Below are positions 16,399 through 25,035 of a DNA stretch of 64,000 nucleotides, in pieces. This stretch comes from Methyloversatilis sp. XJ19-49 (GTDB taxonomy: Bacteria > Pseudomonadota > Gammaproteobacteria > Burkholderiales > Rhodocyclaceae): positions 17,582 to 81,581 of the forward strand of contig NZ_JANINI010000017.1 in the NCBI RefSeq assembly GCF_024580145.1. The letters are read 5' to 3'. The notes beneath the pieces were generated by a model. It made no database searches. It had not been told where the DNA came from and saw only the letters and a program-made list of their open reading frames with translations. Within the stretch, counting starts at the first letter, position 1; every line of letters starts with the position of its first letter. Both the position numbers and the translations under genes were made by a program.

Positions 16399-17666
16399 GT
16401 GACGGCCTCCTCCGGTTGAAGATGCCGGGGCGCGAAGTCGGTCACCTTCTCGGTCAGCCAGGCGGCATCGCGCGCCACGCCGGAAAAGCGGCCCGAGCCC
16501 CAGGTGTACAGCCAGGGCAGACCGAGGAAGTACAGGCCCGGTTGCTGTGTTACGCCGCGCGTGTGCACCGGATCGCCGCGGCCGTTGAATACCGGCGCGT
16601 CCAGCCAGCGGAAATCCGGGCTGAAGCCGATGCACCAGATGACGCTCGTGATGCCGCTCGACGACAGGTCGAGCGTCGTGCGCTCGGCCGCAGGCGCCCA
16701 CACCGGTTCATAGACCGACGGCGGCGGTGCGTCGATGCCGGCGCTGGCGATGTGCTTGTCGATCGCGGCATTGATGCCGTTGTAGATGCGGTCGGCGTGG
16801 TCGAGCGCGGCGCCCAGGCCCGGCTGGAACGCAAGTGTCGTACCGTCGAGATCCTGCAGCAGGCCGTACAGTTCCATGCCTTCGAGCGCGAAGCGGCGCA
16901 GGTCGATGTCGCGCCCGCCGTCGCGGCCGGTCACGTAGTGGTTGGTGTTGTCGCGCACGCCTTCGCGCAGCGGGTGCTCGGTGACCGGCATGTCGTAGTA
17001 ATTCATGTCGGCCAGCCAGTCGACCACGTCGCGTCCGCGGTAGAAGCGCGCGCAGCGCGGCGCATCGCCCACCGCCAGATGCACCTTGCGCCCCGCCAGA
17101 TGCAGATCTTCTGCAATCTGCGCGCCGGACTGCCCGGATCCGACCACCAGCACCTCGCCCTCGGGCAGCGCGGCCGCGCTGCGGTACTGCTCGGAATGCA
17201 GTTGCACGATGCCGGCTGGCAGACGCTCGGCCAGCCGCGGCACGATGGGCTGGTGATAGCCGCCGCTGGCCACCACGACCTGGTCGGCGGTCCATTCGCC
17301 GTCCGATGTGATCACGTCGAAACCACCCTGCGCGCGCGGGCTGACGCGGCGCACCGTCACGCCCTCGCGGATCGGCGGTGCGACCTTGCGGCGGAAGGCG
17401 GCCAGCCAGGCGTTGATTTCGTCCTTTTTCATGAAGCCGTGCGGGTCCGGACCGTCGTAAATATGACCGGGCAATGCGCACTGCCAGTTCGGCGTGACGA
17501 GGCAGAAGTTGTCCCAGCGCTGGGTGCGCCAGACATGCATCGCGCTGTGCTTTTCCAGCACCAGATGGTCGATGCCGGCCTGCTGCAGGCAGTGGCTCAT
17601 CGACAGGCCGGCCTGGCCGCCGCCGACGATGATGACCGGCAGATGGGAAGGGGAGGATGGGGGCAT
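16392..17666 (-). CDS. MSMEG_0569-family flavin-dependent oxidoreductase (Nit1C)
   Basis: This 424-residue flavoprotein monooxygenase-like enzyme has the FAD dinucleotide motif VIIVGGGQAGLSMS at the N-terminus and a second, NADPH-type motif VLVVGSGQSGAQIAEDL in the middle. The substrate region VWRTQRWDNFCLVTPNWQC and the ending GLPWLYTWGSGRFSGVARDA are typical of the family. It is one of the conserved genes of the Nit1 nitrilase cluster. ATG at 17666 has GGAG upstream; a GTG at 17687 overlapping the previous stop is the alternative start. Confidence 0.88.
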   Translation of the reverse strand: MPPSSPSHLPVIIVGGGQAGLSMSHCLQQAGIDHLVLEKHSAMHVWRTQRWDNFCLVTPNWQCALPGHIYDGPDPHGFMKKDEINAWLAAFRRKVAPPIREGVTVRRVSPRAQGGFDVITSDGEWTADQVVVASGGYHQPIVPRLAERLPAGIVQLHSEQYRSAAALPEGEVLVVGSGQSGAQIAEDLHLAGRKVHLAVGDAPRCARFYRGRDVVDWLADMNYYDMPVTEHPLREGVRDNTNHYVTGRDGGRDIDLRRFALEGMELYGLLQDLDGTTLAFQPGLGAALDHADRIYNGINAAIDKHIASAGIDAPPPSVYEPVWAPAAERTTLDLSSSGITSVIWCIGFSPDFRWLDAPVFNGRGDPVHTRGVTQQPGLYFLGLPWLYTWGSGRFSGVARDAAWLTEKVTDFAPRHLQPEEAVTC

Positions 17667-17683
17667 GGCAGGGACTCCGTGGT

Positions 17684-17971
17684 TCACTCGTCGAAGGCGA
17701 GTACTTCGATCTGCGCATCGGGCTGCGTGGCCCAGCGCGCAGCGTGCTGCTCGATGTCGGCCAGTTGGTCCATCGCGGCCGAACAGGCGAATCCGTACTT
17801 CGCGCGGACCCGCTCGGACGCGATGTGCAGCGCCTCGCGCACCGACGCCATGAATTCCGCCAGCGGGTAGCAGGTGCCCGGCGCGAAGTAGTCCTTGATC
17901 ACCAGCGAGGGCGAATAGCAGCGGGTTTCGGTCTGGTCCGGCCAGCGGACCCGGAAGTGCATGGCGGGCAT
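17684..17971 (-). CDS. MSMEG_0570-family nitrogen starvation response protein (Nit1C)
   Basis: The 95-residue protein starts MPAMHFRVRWPDQTE, followed by CYSPSLVIKDYFAPG and ASERVRAKYGFACSAA, which are the family hallmarks. The role is unknown; homologues accompany the nitrilase cluster in cyanobacteria, actinobacteria and proteobacteria. It is separated by 13 bp from the upstream glycosyltransferase gene and abuts the flavoprotein gene. Confidence 0.88.
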   Translation of the reverse strand: MPAMHFRVRWPDQTETRCYSPSLVIKDYFAPGTCYPLAEFMASVREALHIASERVRAKYGFACSAAMDQLADIEQHAARWATQPDAQIEVLAFDE

Positions 17972-17984
17972 GGTGCAGATCTCT

Positions 17985-19181
17985 CTATGTGGATGCAGGC
18001 GGATGCAGCGACGCCCGGTACAGGTCGGCGTGACGCCGGGCGCTGGCCGGCCAGCTGAAGCGCCGGCATACCTCGGGCAGTTCGTAGCGCAACACCTCGG
18101 CGCGGCGCGGGTCGCAGGCGCGGCGCATGGCGCGGGCGATCGACTGGGCGTCCTGCGGGTCGGCCCAGCTGACGTCGGTGTCGCCCAGATATTCGGTGAA
18201 GGGCGCAATCGACGACACGACGACCGGCGTGCCGCTGGCCAGCGCCTCGAGCACCACCAGGCCGAAGCCCTCACAGGTCGATGCCATGACGAGCACGTCG
18301 GCGAGGCGGAACAGCGCCGGCATGTCGGCATCGGCCAGCGTGCCGGCGATGACCACGTCGCGCGCGTAGCCCGCGGTCAGGCCGCTGTCGCGCAGGTCGG
18401 CCTGGAAGGCGCGCGCATAGCCGTCGTGGTCGAGCAGGCTGGCGCCGCCGGCGATCACCAGTTGCGCGCCCGGCAGATCGGCCTTGAGCAGCGCGAAGGC
18501 TTCGAGCACGCGCCGCGTGTTCTTGCGCTCCTCGACGCCGCCGACGGCGAGAAACACCGGGCCGCGCCCGGCGGCTTCGGTGATGCCCAGCCGATGCGCG
18601 AGGATGAGGTCGCCGTCGCCCGGCTGTGCCGAGTAGCGTTCGGCGTCGACGCCGTTGTTCACGCGCTGCGCGTCGATGCCGAAATCGTCGGCCAGCCGGT
18701 CGCGCCACAGATCGCTGACGCACAGCACGGTGCGTGCGCACTGCACGCCACGCGCCTGCCAGGCGGCGAGCCGGCTGTCGTCGAACTCGTCGAGGTGGTG
18801 CACGGTGCGCACGAAGCCGTCGATCAGACCCTGATCTTCCAGTGCGGCCAGCGCGTTGGCGCTGATGCTGTCCTGCGCATGCAGGATGTCGAACGGCCGG
18901 GTCGCCAGACGCGGCGCGAGGTGGGCGACATACGCGCCGATGCGTTCGCTGACTATGTCGACCACGCCGCCGGCGGTGCCGGCCACCGGCACCGGTTCGA
19001 AGCTGCACGCCGGCGCGCGGAACAGGCGCTGCCCGGGTGCGGCCGGTGCGAACATCGTCACGTCGTGGCCGTCGCGCTGCAGCGCCTGCGCCAGCTCAAG
19101 CGTGTGCACCACGCCGCCTCGCGGATTGACCGAATGGGTCAGCAGCCCGATTTTCAGCCCCGCTTGCAGTGCATCAGCCAT
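17985..19181 (-). CDS. MSMEG_0565-family glycosyltransferase (Nit1C)
   Basis: This 398-residue GT-4-like enzyme has the N-terminal acceptor domain (IGLLTHSVNPRGGVVHTLEL) and the C-terminal donor domain, with GGVEERKNTRRVLEAFALL and the nucleotide-sugar motif MASTCEGFGLVVLEALASGTP. Its presence in the nitrilase cluster suggests that the pathway product is glycosylated. ATG at 19181 overlaps the AIR-synthase-like gene by 8 bp. Confidence 0.88.
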   Translation of the reverse strand: MADALQAGLKIGLLTHSVNPRGGVVHTLELAQALQRDGHDVTMFAPAAPGQRLFRAPACSFEPVPVAGTAGGVVDIVSERIGAYVAHLAPRLATRPFDILHAQDSISANALAALEDQGLIDGFVRTVHHLDEFDDSRLAAWQARGVQCARTVLCVSDLWRDRLADDFGIDAQRVNNGVDAERYSAQPGDGDLILAHRLGITEAAGRGPVFLAVGGVEERKNTRRVLEAFALLKADLPGAQLVIAGGASLLDHDGYARAFQADLRDSGLTAGYARDVVIAGTLADADMPALFRLADVLVMASTCEGFGLVVLEALASGTPVVVSSIAPFTEYLGDTDVSWADPQDAQSIARAMRRACDPRRAEVLRYELPEVCRRFSWPASARRHADLYRASLHPPAST

Positions 19182-20187
19182 GCGCCGCCTCCACATCCGC
19201 ATGTGCAGTCGTCGCCGCAAGAATGAAGGGCTGTTCAGCGACATTCCACAGCAGCGCGCGGTCGTGCTGCCGGATCAGCCACACCTCGGGCGATGCGGTG
19301 AGGTGGCCGATGCGCGCCGCGGCAATGTCGCGTTCGCCGAAGCGCGCGATGACGCGGTCGGCGTGGGCCGGGCGCACCGACAGCAGATAGCCGAAGCTGG
19401 GAAAGGACAGCAGCCAGCGCAGCAGCGGCACGCCGTCTGGGCGCGGCACCGCGTCAAGATCAATCGCCGCACCGACCTTCGAGCACTCGAGCAGCATCAG
19501 CGCAGTGCCGATCAGGCCGGCCATGCTGACGTCCTTGCCGGCGTCGCACAGGCCGGCTTCGGCCAGTTGCGGCAGCAATTCGATGTCGCCACGCAGGCGC
19601 TCGGCCGGTGCGCGGGTCGAGGCATTCCAGTACGGATAGGGTTCTTCGTACGCGCCGCGCAGGTCGACCGCCAGGATCAGGTCGTCGCCCGGCTGCGCAT
19701 TGAAACTTGTGATCAGCCTTTTCGCGCGCCCGAGGATGGCGACCGCCAGCTGGCCGTGCGCCGCGCGGTGATTGCTGTGGCCGCCGACGATGGGCACACC
19801 GTAGCGCGCCGACGCCGCGGCCATGCCTTCGAGCACCGGCGACGAGGCGTCGGCGCCGTCGCTCCACAGCGCGTCGACCACCGCGATCGGCCGCCCGCCC
19901 ATGGCGCAGATGTCGCTCACATTAACCATGACGCCGCAGTAGCCGGCGAACCAGGGCATCCGTGACACGAACTGTTCGACCAGCCCTTCGATGGCGAACA
20001 GCAGCCAGCCCTCGCCCGACGGGTCGGCGATGGCGGCACAGTCGTCGCCGATGGCCACGGCCTGAGCCATGTCCTGCATGCCACCGGGCAGTGCGCGGCC
20101 GAGAGCGTCCATCACGTCGCCGATGTCGCGCTTGTGCGCGAAGCCGGGGCTGCCGCGCAGCGCGTCGACGAGGGCGTGCAGATTCAC
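19174..20187 (-). CDS. Sll0787-family AIR synthase-like protein (Nit1C)
   Basis: The 337-residue protein belongs to the PurM/ThiL/SelD ATP-binding superfamily. It contains VAIGDDCAAIADP, the Gly/Asp-rich nucleotide loop GYCGVMVNVSDICAMGGRP, and GKDVSMAGLIGTALMLLECS. PurM-like enzymes phosphorylate amide-type oxygens with ATP, which suggests an ATP-dependent activation step in the unknown pathway. The start is GTG at 20187, overlapping the previous TGA by 3 bases. Confidence 0.87.
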   Translation of the reverse strand: MNLHALVDALRGSPGFAHKRDIGDVMDALGRALPGGMQDMAQAVAIGDDCAAIADPSGEGWLLFAIEGLVEQFVSRMPWFAGYCGVMVNVSDICAMGGRPIAVVDALWSDGADASSPVLEGMAAASARYGVPIVGGHSNHRAAHGQLAVAILGRAKRLITSFNAQPGDDLILAVDLRGAYEEPYPYWNASTRAPAERLRGDIELLPQLAEAGLCDAGKDVSMAGLIGTALMLLECSKVGAAIDLDAVPRPDGVPLLRWLLSFPSFGYLLSVRPAHADRVIARFGERDIAAARIGHLTASPEVWLIRQHDRALLWNVAEQPFILAATTAHADVEAAHG

Positions 20188-20774
20188 GCGGCGACTCCGC
20201 TGCGCGCCGCCGTCGAGCGCGTGACGAAGCCGCTGAACACGTCGAAACACGGCGGGTAGTGATCGAGTTCGGCCTGCATCAGCCAGTGCGCGCGGCCGTG
20301 CAGGGTTTCCGGCTGCAGCGGCTTCCAGTGCAGGCGGCGGAACAGCGGCAGGTTCTGCGCCTGCACGTGGGCGAGGAAGGTGTGGCAGCCGCGCGCATGC
20401 GCGCTGGTCACCGCGAGCCGGATCAGCGTCGCGCCCAGCTTGCCGTGGCTGCGGAATGCCGGCGCCACCGCGAGGCGCGAGCCCCACCACAGGCCGGGTT
20501 CGCCGCAGCGCCGGTCCTCGTGGATGCGCACCGTGCCGACCACCTGATCCGGCATGCCGCCGACCTGGGTCACCGCGACGATGAGCTGGGCGTACGCATC
20601 GATGGCGTCGATGTCGTCGCTGTCGAACACGCCCTGTTCCTCGCAGAACACCGCGCGCCGCAGGCGATGTGCTTCGCCGCGCTCCCACGCGCTGTCCGCC
20701 CACTTGATGCGGAATTCGCAGGGCGCGAAGTGCGCCGGCAGTTCGCAGTACCCGACCGGTTCAGCGTGCCGCAT
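20184..20774 (-). CDS. MSMEG_0567/Sll0786-family N-acetyltransferase (Nit1C)
   Basis: This 196-residue GNAT-fold protein has FRIKWADSAWERGEAHRLRR AVF near the start, GTVRIHEDRR and the acetyl-CoA loop region SRLAVAPAFRSHGKLGATLI. It resembles acyl-homoserine-lactone-synthase-like GNATs. ATG at 20774 overlaps the radical SAM gene by 14 bp. The frame is open further upstream, but that sequence is compositionally unlike the family. Confidence 0.87.
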   Translation of the reverse strand: MRHAEPVGYCELPAHFAPCEFRIKWADSAWERGEAHRLRRAVFCEEQGVFDSDDIDAIDAYAQLIVAVTQVGGMPDQVVGTVRIHEDRRCGEPGLWWGSRLAVAPAFRSHGKLGATLIRLAVTSAHARGCHTFLAHVQAQNLPLFRRLHWKPLQPETLHGRAHWLMQAELDHYPPCFDVFSGFVTRSTAARSGVAA

Positions 20775-21948
20775 GGTGAGTGTCCGGTTGGTGAGCGTCC
20801 TGCTTCTCGTACGACGACAAAGAGGAGCAGGCGCCGCACTTGCCGCAGCCGGCCTTGATGTCGGTGGAGCGCAGGCCGGCATCGGACAGCATCGCGCCCA
20901 GCGGTTCGAGAATGGACCGCATGAAGGCCGGGCTGGGCGCCGGGTGATCTTCCAGCGGCGTGCCGCTGATCGGCACGAAGGGCACGACGAAGGGATACAC
21001 GCCCAGGCCGATCAGTTTCGCGCTGATGTCGAGGATGGCGTCCGTCGTGTCGCCCAGCCCGGCCAGGATGTAGGTGCTCACCTGGCCGCGGCCGAATACG
21101 GCGACCGCAGCTTCGAACGCCTCCATGTAGCGCTCCATGGACACGGCCGCCTTGCCCGGCATGATCTGTTCGCGCAGCGCCGGCGTGACCACTTCCAGGT
21201 GCATGCCCAGACTGTCGATGCCGGCCGCCTTCATGCGGGCGAACCAGCGGTCATCGTCCGGCGGCTCGCACTGTGCCTGGATCGGCAGGTCGACCGCGGC
21301 GCGCACGGCAAAGGCGGAATCGCACAGCACCTGCGCGCCGCGGTCCGGCGTGGCCGGCGTGCCGGTGGTCATGACCATGTGCTTCACGCCGTCGAGCAGC
21401 ACCGCGGCGCGGGCGACTTCGGCCAGCTGTTCCGGGGTCTTGTGCGCAATGGTGCGACCGGCCGCCAGCGACTGGCCGATCGAGCAGAACTTGCACGACT
21501 TGCGCCGGCTTTCATACCGGATGCAGGTCTGCAGTACCGTGGTCGCCAGCACGTCGGCGCCGTGCAGCGTTGCGATGTGCGAGTAGGGCACGCCATCCAG
21601 TGTCTGCAGCGCGTAGAAGCGCGGCTGTTCAGGAAAGCGGATCTGCGCGATCGGAATGCTGCCGCGCCTCAACTGCACGCGGCCGTCGGCGTCCGGCGCT
21701 TCTGCGATGAACGGCGAGTTGAAGGCGGAGCCCGTATGCACCGGCACCATGATGGTCGTGCCGTCCACGGTCACCGCCTTGTGGTCCGACGGCCCGGCAC
21801 CGCCGCGCCGGCTCGGTGCGCCGGCGCCCGGATCAGCCAGCCGCAAGCCGAACGACTGCAGTTCCGTCATCAGCGCCGTCGCCTGCTGACGGTCGGTCGA
21901 GTTGCGGTTCGATTCGCGGTTCGCTTCGAAAGTCGGTGGGGTGCTCAT
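20761..21948 (-). CDS. MSMEG_0568-family radical SAM protein (Nit1C)
   Basis: The 395-residue enzyme carries cysteines at 142, 152 and 155 in [18 protein letters not shown], a C-x9-C-x2-C spacing instead of the canonical C-x3-C-x2-C, as expected for this odd radical SAM family. A second cluster, CGKCGAC near the C-terminus, could bind an auxiliary Fe-S centre. Other landmarks are [11 protein letters not shown] (SAM-binding strand) and [17 protein letters not shown] at 21948 overlaps the nitrilase gene by 116 bp; ATG at 21870 ([11 protein letters not shown]) is an equally good start and would cut the overlap to 38 bp. Confidence 0.88.
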   Translation of the reverse strand: MSTPPTFEANRESNRNSTDRQQATALMTELQSFGLRLADPGAGAPSRRGGAGPSDHKAVTVDGTTIMVPVHTGSAFNSPFIAEAPDADGRVQLRRGSIPIAQIRFPEQPRFYALQTLDGVPYSHIATLHGADVLATTVLQTCIRYESRRKSCKFCSIGQSLAAGRTIAHKTPEQLAEVARAAVLLDGVKHMVMTTGTPATPDRGAQVLCDSAFAVRAAVDLPIQAQCEPPDDDRWFARMKAAGIDSLGMHLEVVTPALREQIMPGKAAVSMERYMEAFEAAVAVFGRGQVSTYILAGLGDTTDAILDISAKLIGLGVYPFVVPFVPISGTPLEDHPAPSPAFMRSILEPLGAMLSDAGLRSTDIKAGCGKCGACSSLSSYEKQDAHQPDTHHAAR

Positions 21949-22912
21949 CGGAGGTGCTCCGGACAGGTTCTGAAGTGGATGCCATCGACACGACCGGACG
22001 TGCCGGGCGGTCGTTGATGGCGAGGCTGAGCAGTTCGGGCCGCGCGTAGTGGCCGACCGAATCCATCATGCGTTTGCGCTTGGTGACCAGCGCCATGTCC
22101 AGATCGGCGATCACCATGCCTTCGCCTTCGGTCAGTGGCGGCGCCAGATGCACGCCTTCGGGCGACACGATGGCGGTGCAGCATCCGCCGCGCAGCGCCT
22201 TCTGCAGGCCGGCGTCGGGCGTGATGGACTGGATCTGCGCGTCGCTCAGCCAGCCGGTGGAATTGATGACGAAGCAGCCCGCTTCGAGCGCGTGATGGCG
22301 GATCGTCACTTCCATCTGGTCGGCGAATATCTGGCCGACCATCGAACCGGGAAACTGCGCGCAGTGGATTTCCTCGTGCTGCGTCATCAGCGCGTAGCGC
22401 GCCAGCGGGTTGTAGTGCTCCCAGCAGGCCAGCGCGCCGACGCGACCGATGGCGGTGTCGACCACCTTCAGGCCGCTCGCGTCACCCTGACCCCACACCA
22501 TGCGTTCGTGATAGGTCGGCGTGATCTTGCGGCGCTTCAGCGCCAGCGTGCCGTCGGCGTCGAACACCAGCTGCGTGTTGTACAGGCTGCCGTGGTCGCG
22601 CTCGTTCACGCCGAGTACCACCACGACGCCGCGCGCTCGCGCCCGTTCGGCGACCGCCTGCGTCACCGGCCCGGGCACCACCACCGCCCGTTCGTACAGC
22701 TTCAGGTGCGCCGCGCCCATCAGCACCGGCGGCTGCACGAAGGAGAAGTACGGGTAGTAGGGCAGGAAGGTTTCCGGGAACACCGCCAGCCGCGCGCCGC
22801 GGTCCGCCGCCTCGTCGATCGCCGCCAGCACGCGCGCCAGCGTGCCGTCGGCCGATTCGAGGTCGGGCGCGATCTGGATCGCGGCGGCGCGGACGATGCG
22901 GGCGGAAGACAT
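21833..22912 (-). CDS. nit1: Nit1-type (Nit6803 family) nitrilase
   Basis: This 359-residue nitrilase hydrolyses a nitrile to acid and ammonia. The catalytic triad is complete: Glu47 in [12 protein letters not shown], Lys129 in [17 protein letters not shown] and Cys163 in [15 protein letters not shown]. The C-terminus carries an extra Ser/Pro/Asp-rich tail after RPARPV that overlaps the radical SAM gene. Nit1C clusters are required for cyanide assimilation in Pseudomonas fluorescens NCIMB 11764, so release of ammonia from nitriles or cyanide-derived compounds is a likely role. ATG at 22912 overlaps the preceding stop by one base; GTG at 22915 is the alternative start. Confidence 0.92.
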   Translation of the reverse strand: MSSARIVRAAAIQIAPDLESADGTLARVLAAIDEAADRGARLAVFPETFLPYYPYFSFVQPPVLMGAAHLKLYERAVVVPGPVTQAVAERARARGVVVVLGVNERDHGSLYNTQLVFDADGTLALKRRKITPTYHERMVWGQGDASGLKVVDTAIGRVGALACWEHYNPLARYALMTQHEEIHCAQFPGSMVGQIFADQMEVTIRHHALEAGCFVINSTGWLSDAQIQSITPDAGLQKALRGGCCTAIVSPEGVHLAPPLTEGEGMVIADLDMALVTKRKRMMDSVGHYARPELLSLAINDRPARPVVSMASTSEPVRSTSDEHPTDFRSEPRIEPQLDRPSAGDGADDGTAVVRLAAG

Positions 22913-23394
22913 CACAATGTCCAGGTGTCGAGGATGAAGGCGTTGTCCTTCCGGTGCAGCAGGATGATGTCGAGCACGTCGAGCGGGTTGATCGGCGTGA
23001 TGCCTTCGATCAGCGACCCTTCACCATGGCCGTATAGCGCCTGCAGCGCGAAGCGGCACGCATAGACCTTGCCGCCTTCGGCGATGAACTTGGTGATCTG
23101 GTTGTTGAAGTTCTGGTGGCCGGGGAAGGCTTCATCGCCCAGCGTCGGGAAGCCGCGCTTGACGCCCAGCGTGACGCCCGGACCGTACAGCAGGATCGAC
23201 GTGTCGAAGCCCTTGCGCTTCAGGCGGGTGGCCTGCAGCAGATTGACGAAGCCGATCGAGCCTTCGAAGGCGACGGTGTGGAAGGTGACCAGCGCCTTCT
23301 CGCCCGGCTCGGCTTTTACGTCCTCGAACACCTTCTCTTCGTAATCGACGAGGAATTCACCTTTCTGATTGGCGGGCTTGGTAACTTTCGGCAT
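22912..23394 (-). CDS. MSMEG_0572/Sll0783-family nitrogen starvation response protein (Nit1C)
   Basis: The 160-residue protein is the first gene of the operon. It has the DsrE-like features [35 protein letters not shown] and [14 protein letters not shown]. The cyanobacterial homologue Sll0783 is strongly induced by nitrogen starvation. AGGAGAG lies 6-12 bases before the ATG, and a sigma-54-type promoter lies about 60 bp upstream, so it should be the best expressed gene of the unit. Confidence 0.92.
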   Translation of the reverse strand: MPKVTKPANQKGEFLVDYEEKVFEDVKAEPGEKALVTFHTVAFEGSIGFVNLLQATRLKRKGFDTSILLYGPGVTLGVKRGFPTLGDEAFPGHQNFNNQITKFIAEGGKVYACRFALQALYGHGEGSLIEGITPINPLDVLDIILLHRKDNAFILDTWTL

Positions 23395-23455
23395 GAGAAC
23401 TCTCCTGTGGGGTGGTCGACCGGGTCAGTGCGCTCTGACGGCGCTCCCTGTCCTT

Positions 23456-23471
23456 TGCACGCTGCGTGCCA
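23456..23471 (-). promoter_or_regulatory. Sigma-54 promoter of the Nit1C operon
   Basis: On the minus strand the site reads TGGCACGCAGCGTGCA. The -24 element TGGCACG is a perfect consensus, GG and GC are exactly 12 apart, and the -12 element is GTGCA against TTGCA. Transcription would start near 23445, about 50 nt before the first ATG. Sigma-54 control fits nitrogen-starvation genes. Confidence 0.75.
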
Positions 23472-23583
23472 TGCCGGCATCACCGTCTGCGATCAACATG
23501 CGATCAATGAACACACGCGCCCGTCGTGGCCGTTGACAGATTTTCACGGTCGCTGAAATGTCCTTTCCGGATCGGGGCTTAGG

Positions 23584-23599
23584 GGTGCCTTTACGCACC
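23584..23599. promoter_or_regulatory. Inverted repeat upstream of the Nit1C promoter, possible activator site
   Basis: GGTGC-CTTTAC-GCACC lies about 115 bp upstream of the sigma-54 site, a typical enhancer distance. The arm order is opposite to the NtrC consensus (GCAC...GTGC), so the binding protein is unknown. Confidence 0.3.
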
Positions 23600-23695
23600 G
23601 CGATGGAGCATCCGCCATGCAATCAATGCACCCGATCATTCATCCGGATCGCACCGGATGAGCGTCGGTGCCGCCTACCCGCGTATCGTTGAGGC

Positions 23696-24946
23696 ATGTC
23701 CGAATCCGTTGATCCCAGACTGATCGGCCTTGCCGCCGCGCTCGGCATCGGCCTGCTGATCGGCATGGAGCGCGAGCGACGCAAGGGCGAAGGCCCGGCG
23801 CGTGCTGCAGCCGGTCTGCGCACCTTCACACTGGCCGCATTGCTCGGCGCGCTGGCCATGCTGCTCGGCGGCGGCCTGACCCTGGCGGTGCTGGCGGCCG
23901 GGGTCGGGCTGCTGGCCGTGGTGTCGTACCGCAAGTCAGCCGACGTCGATCCCGGCCTGACGACGGAAATCGCGCTGCTGCTGACGTTTACGCTCGGTGC
24001 GCTGGCGCAGGTCGATGCGCCGCTGGCGACCGGCATCGGCGTGCTGGTGGCCATCATGCTGGCCGCGCGCAGCCACCTGCACCGCTTCGTCGTGCGTGTC
24101 ATGTCGGAGCAGGAACTGCACGACGCCCTGCTGCTGGCTGCCGCGGCGCTGGTCATCCTGCCGCTGACGCCCGATCGCACGGTTGATCCGTTCGATGCGA
24201 TCAATCCGCGCACCTTGTGGACGCTGGCCGTGCTGATGATGGCCATCAACGCCTGCGGCCACATCGCACTGCGCGCCGCCGGACCGGCGCTCGGCCTGTC
24301 TTTCGCCGGCTTCGCATCGGGCTTCGTGTCGAGCACCGCCACCATCGCGGCGATGGGCGCACAGGCCGTGCGCACCCCCGCGTTGCGCGCCGGCGCCGTG
24401 TCGGGGGCCGTGCTGTCGTCGCTGGCGACCGTGCTGCAACTGGTGCTGCTGCTCGCCGTGACCAGTACCGCCGTACTGCGCGAAATGGCGCTGCCGCTGC
24501 TGGCGGCCGGCGTTGCTGCACTGGCGTACGGTCTGCTGGTCGCGTGGCGCAGTGTGCATGCCATGGAGGGCGAGACCGTGCCGCCCGGCCGCGCCTTCAA
24601 TCCGCGCATTGCCGTGCTGTTCGCCGTCACGATGGGCGGCATGCTGCTGCTGACTTCACTGCTGCGTGAATACTTCGGCAATGCCGGCCTGAACCTGGCC
24701 GTGGGCCTGGCCGGTTTCGCCGACGCACATTCGTCTGCGGCAGCGGTCGCCGCCCTCCATGCCTCGGGCAAGATCGAGGCGACTCAGGCGGTGCTACCCA
24801 TCCTGATCGGTTTCACCACCAATGCGATCAGCAAGACCGTCGTCGCCGCCACAGCCGGCGACCGGGCGTTCGCCGGTCAGGTTGTGCCCGGTGTGCTGCT
24901 GTCGGTGGGCGCAGCGTGGACGGTCTGGCTGCTGCGCGGAGGCTGA
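23696..24946 (+). CDS. MgtC/SapB-family membrane protein with DUF4010 domain
   Basis: The 416-residue protein has about twelve hydrophobic segments. The N-terminal part carries the MgtC signature LAAALGIGLLIGMERERRKG, with AAGLRTFTLAALLGAL, and the second half is DUF4010 (GFASGFVSSTATIAAMG, NLAVGLAGFADAHSSAAAVA, LIGFTTNAISKTVVA). Its substrate is unknown. It is divergent from the Nit1C operon and has no obvious partner. Confidence 0.88.
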   Translation: MSESVDPRLIGLAAALGIGLLIGMERERRKGEGPARAAAGLRTFTLAALLGALAMLLGGGLTLAVLAAGVGLLAVVSYRKSADVDPGLTTEIALLLTFTLGALAQVDAPLATGIGVLVAIMLAARSHLHRFVVRVMSEQELHDALLLAAAALVILPLTPDRTVDPFDAINPRTLWTLAVLMMAINACGHIALRAAGPALGLSFAGFASGFVSSTATIAAMGAQAVRTPALRAGAVSGAVLSSLATVLQLVLLLAVTSTAVLREMALPLLAAGVAALAYGLLVAWRSVHAMEGETVPPGRAFNPRIAVLFAVTMGGMLLLTSLLREYFGNAGLNLAVGLAGFADAHSSAAAVAALHASGKIEATQAVLPILIGFTTNAISKTVVAATAGDRAFAGQVVPGVLLSVGAAWTVWLLRGG

Positions 24947-24974
24947 TGTCCGCACGCATCGGTGGTCAACATGC

Positions 24975-25002
24975 TTGACAGCGGCGCTTTCCCGGCTAGA
25001 AT
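24975..25002 (+). promoter_or_regulatory. Sigma-70 promoter of the fad-type regulator
   Basis: TTGACA (24975-24980), a 16-bp spacer and TAGAAT (24997-25002) form a strong promoter. The -10 abuts the inverted repeat at 25002-25019, so a bound regulator would block it. Confidence 0.75.
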
Positions 25003-25019
25003 TTAAACGAACGTTTGAA
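25002..25019. promoter_or_regulatory. Operator-like inverted repeat for the TetR regulator
   Basis: TTTAAACG-AA-CGTTTGAA is an 18-bp dyad with one mismatch, covering the expected transcription start of the TetR gene. TetR-family fatty-acid regulators usually bind such a palindrome at their own promoter, so autoregulation is likely. Confidence 0.65.
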
Positions 25020-25035
25020 TGAAGGCTGTGCAGGC

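Noticed and set aside
23584..23599. NtrC-type enhancer site upstream of the Nit1C promoter
   Set aside because: The half-sites are in GGTGC...GCACC order, the reverse of the NtrC consensus, so only an unnamed inverted repeat is reported.
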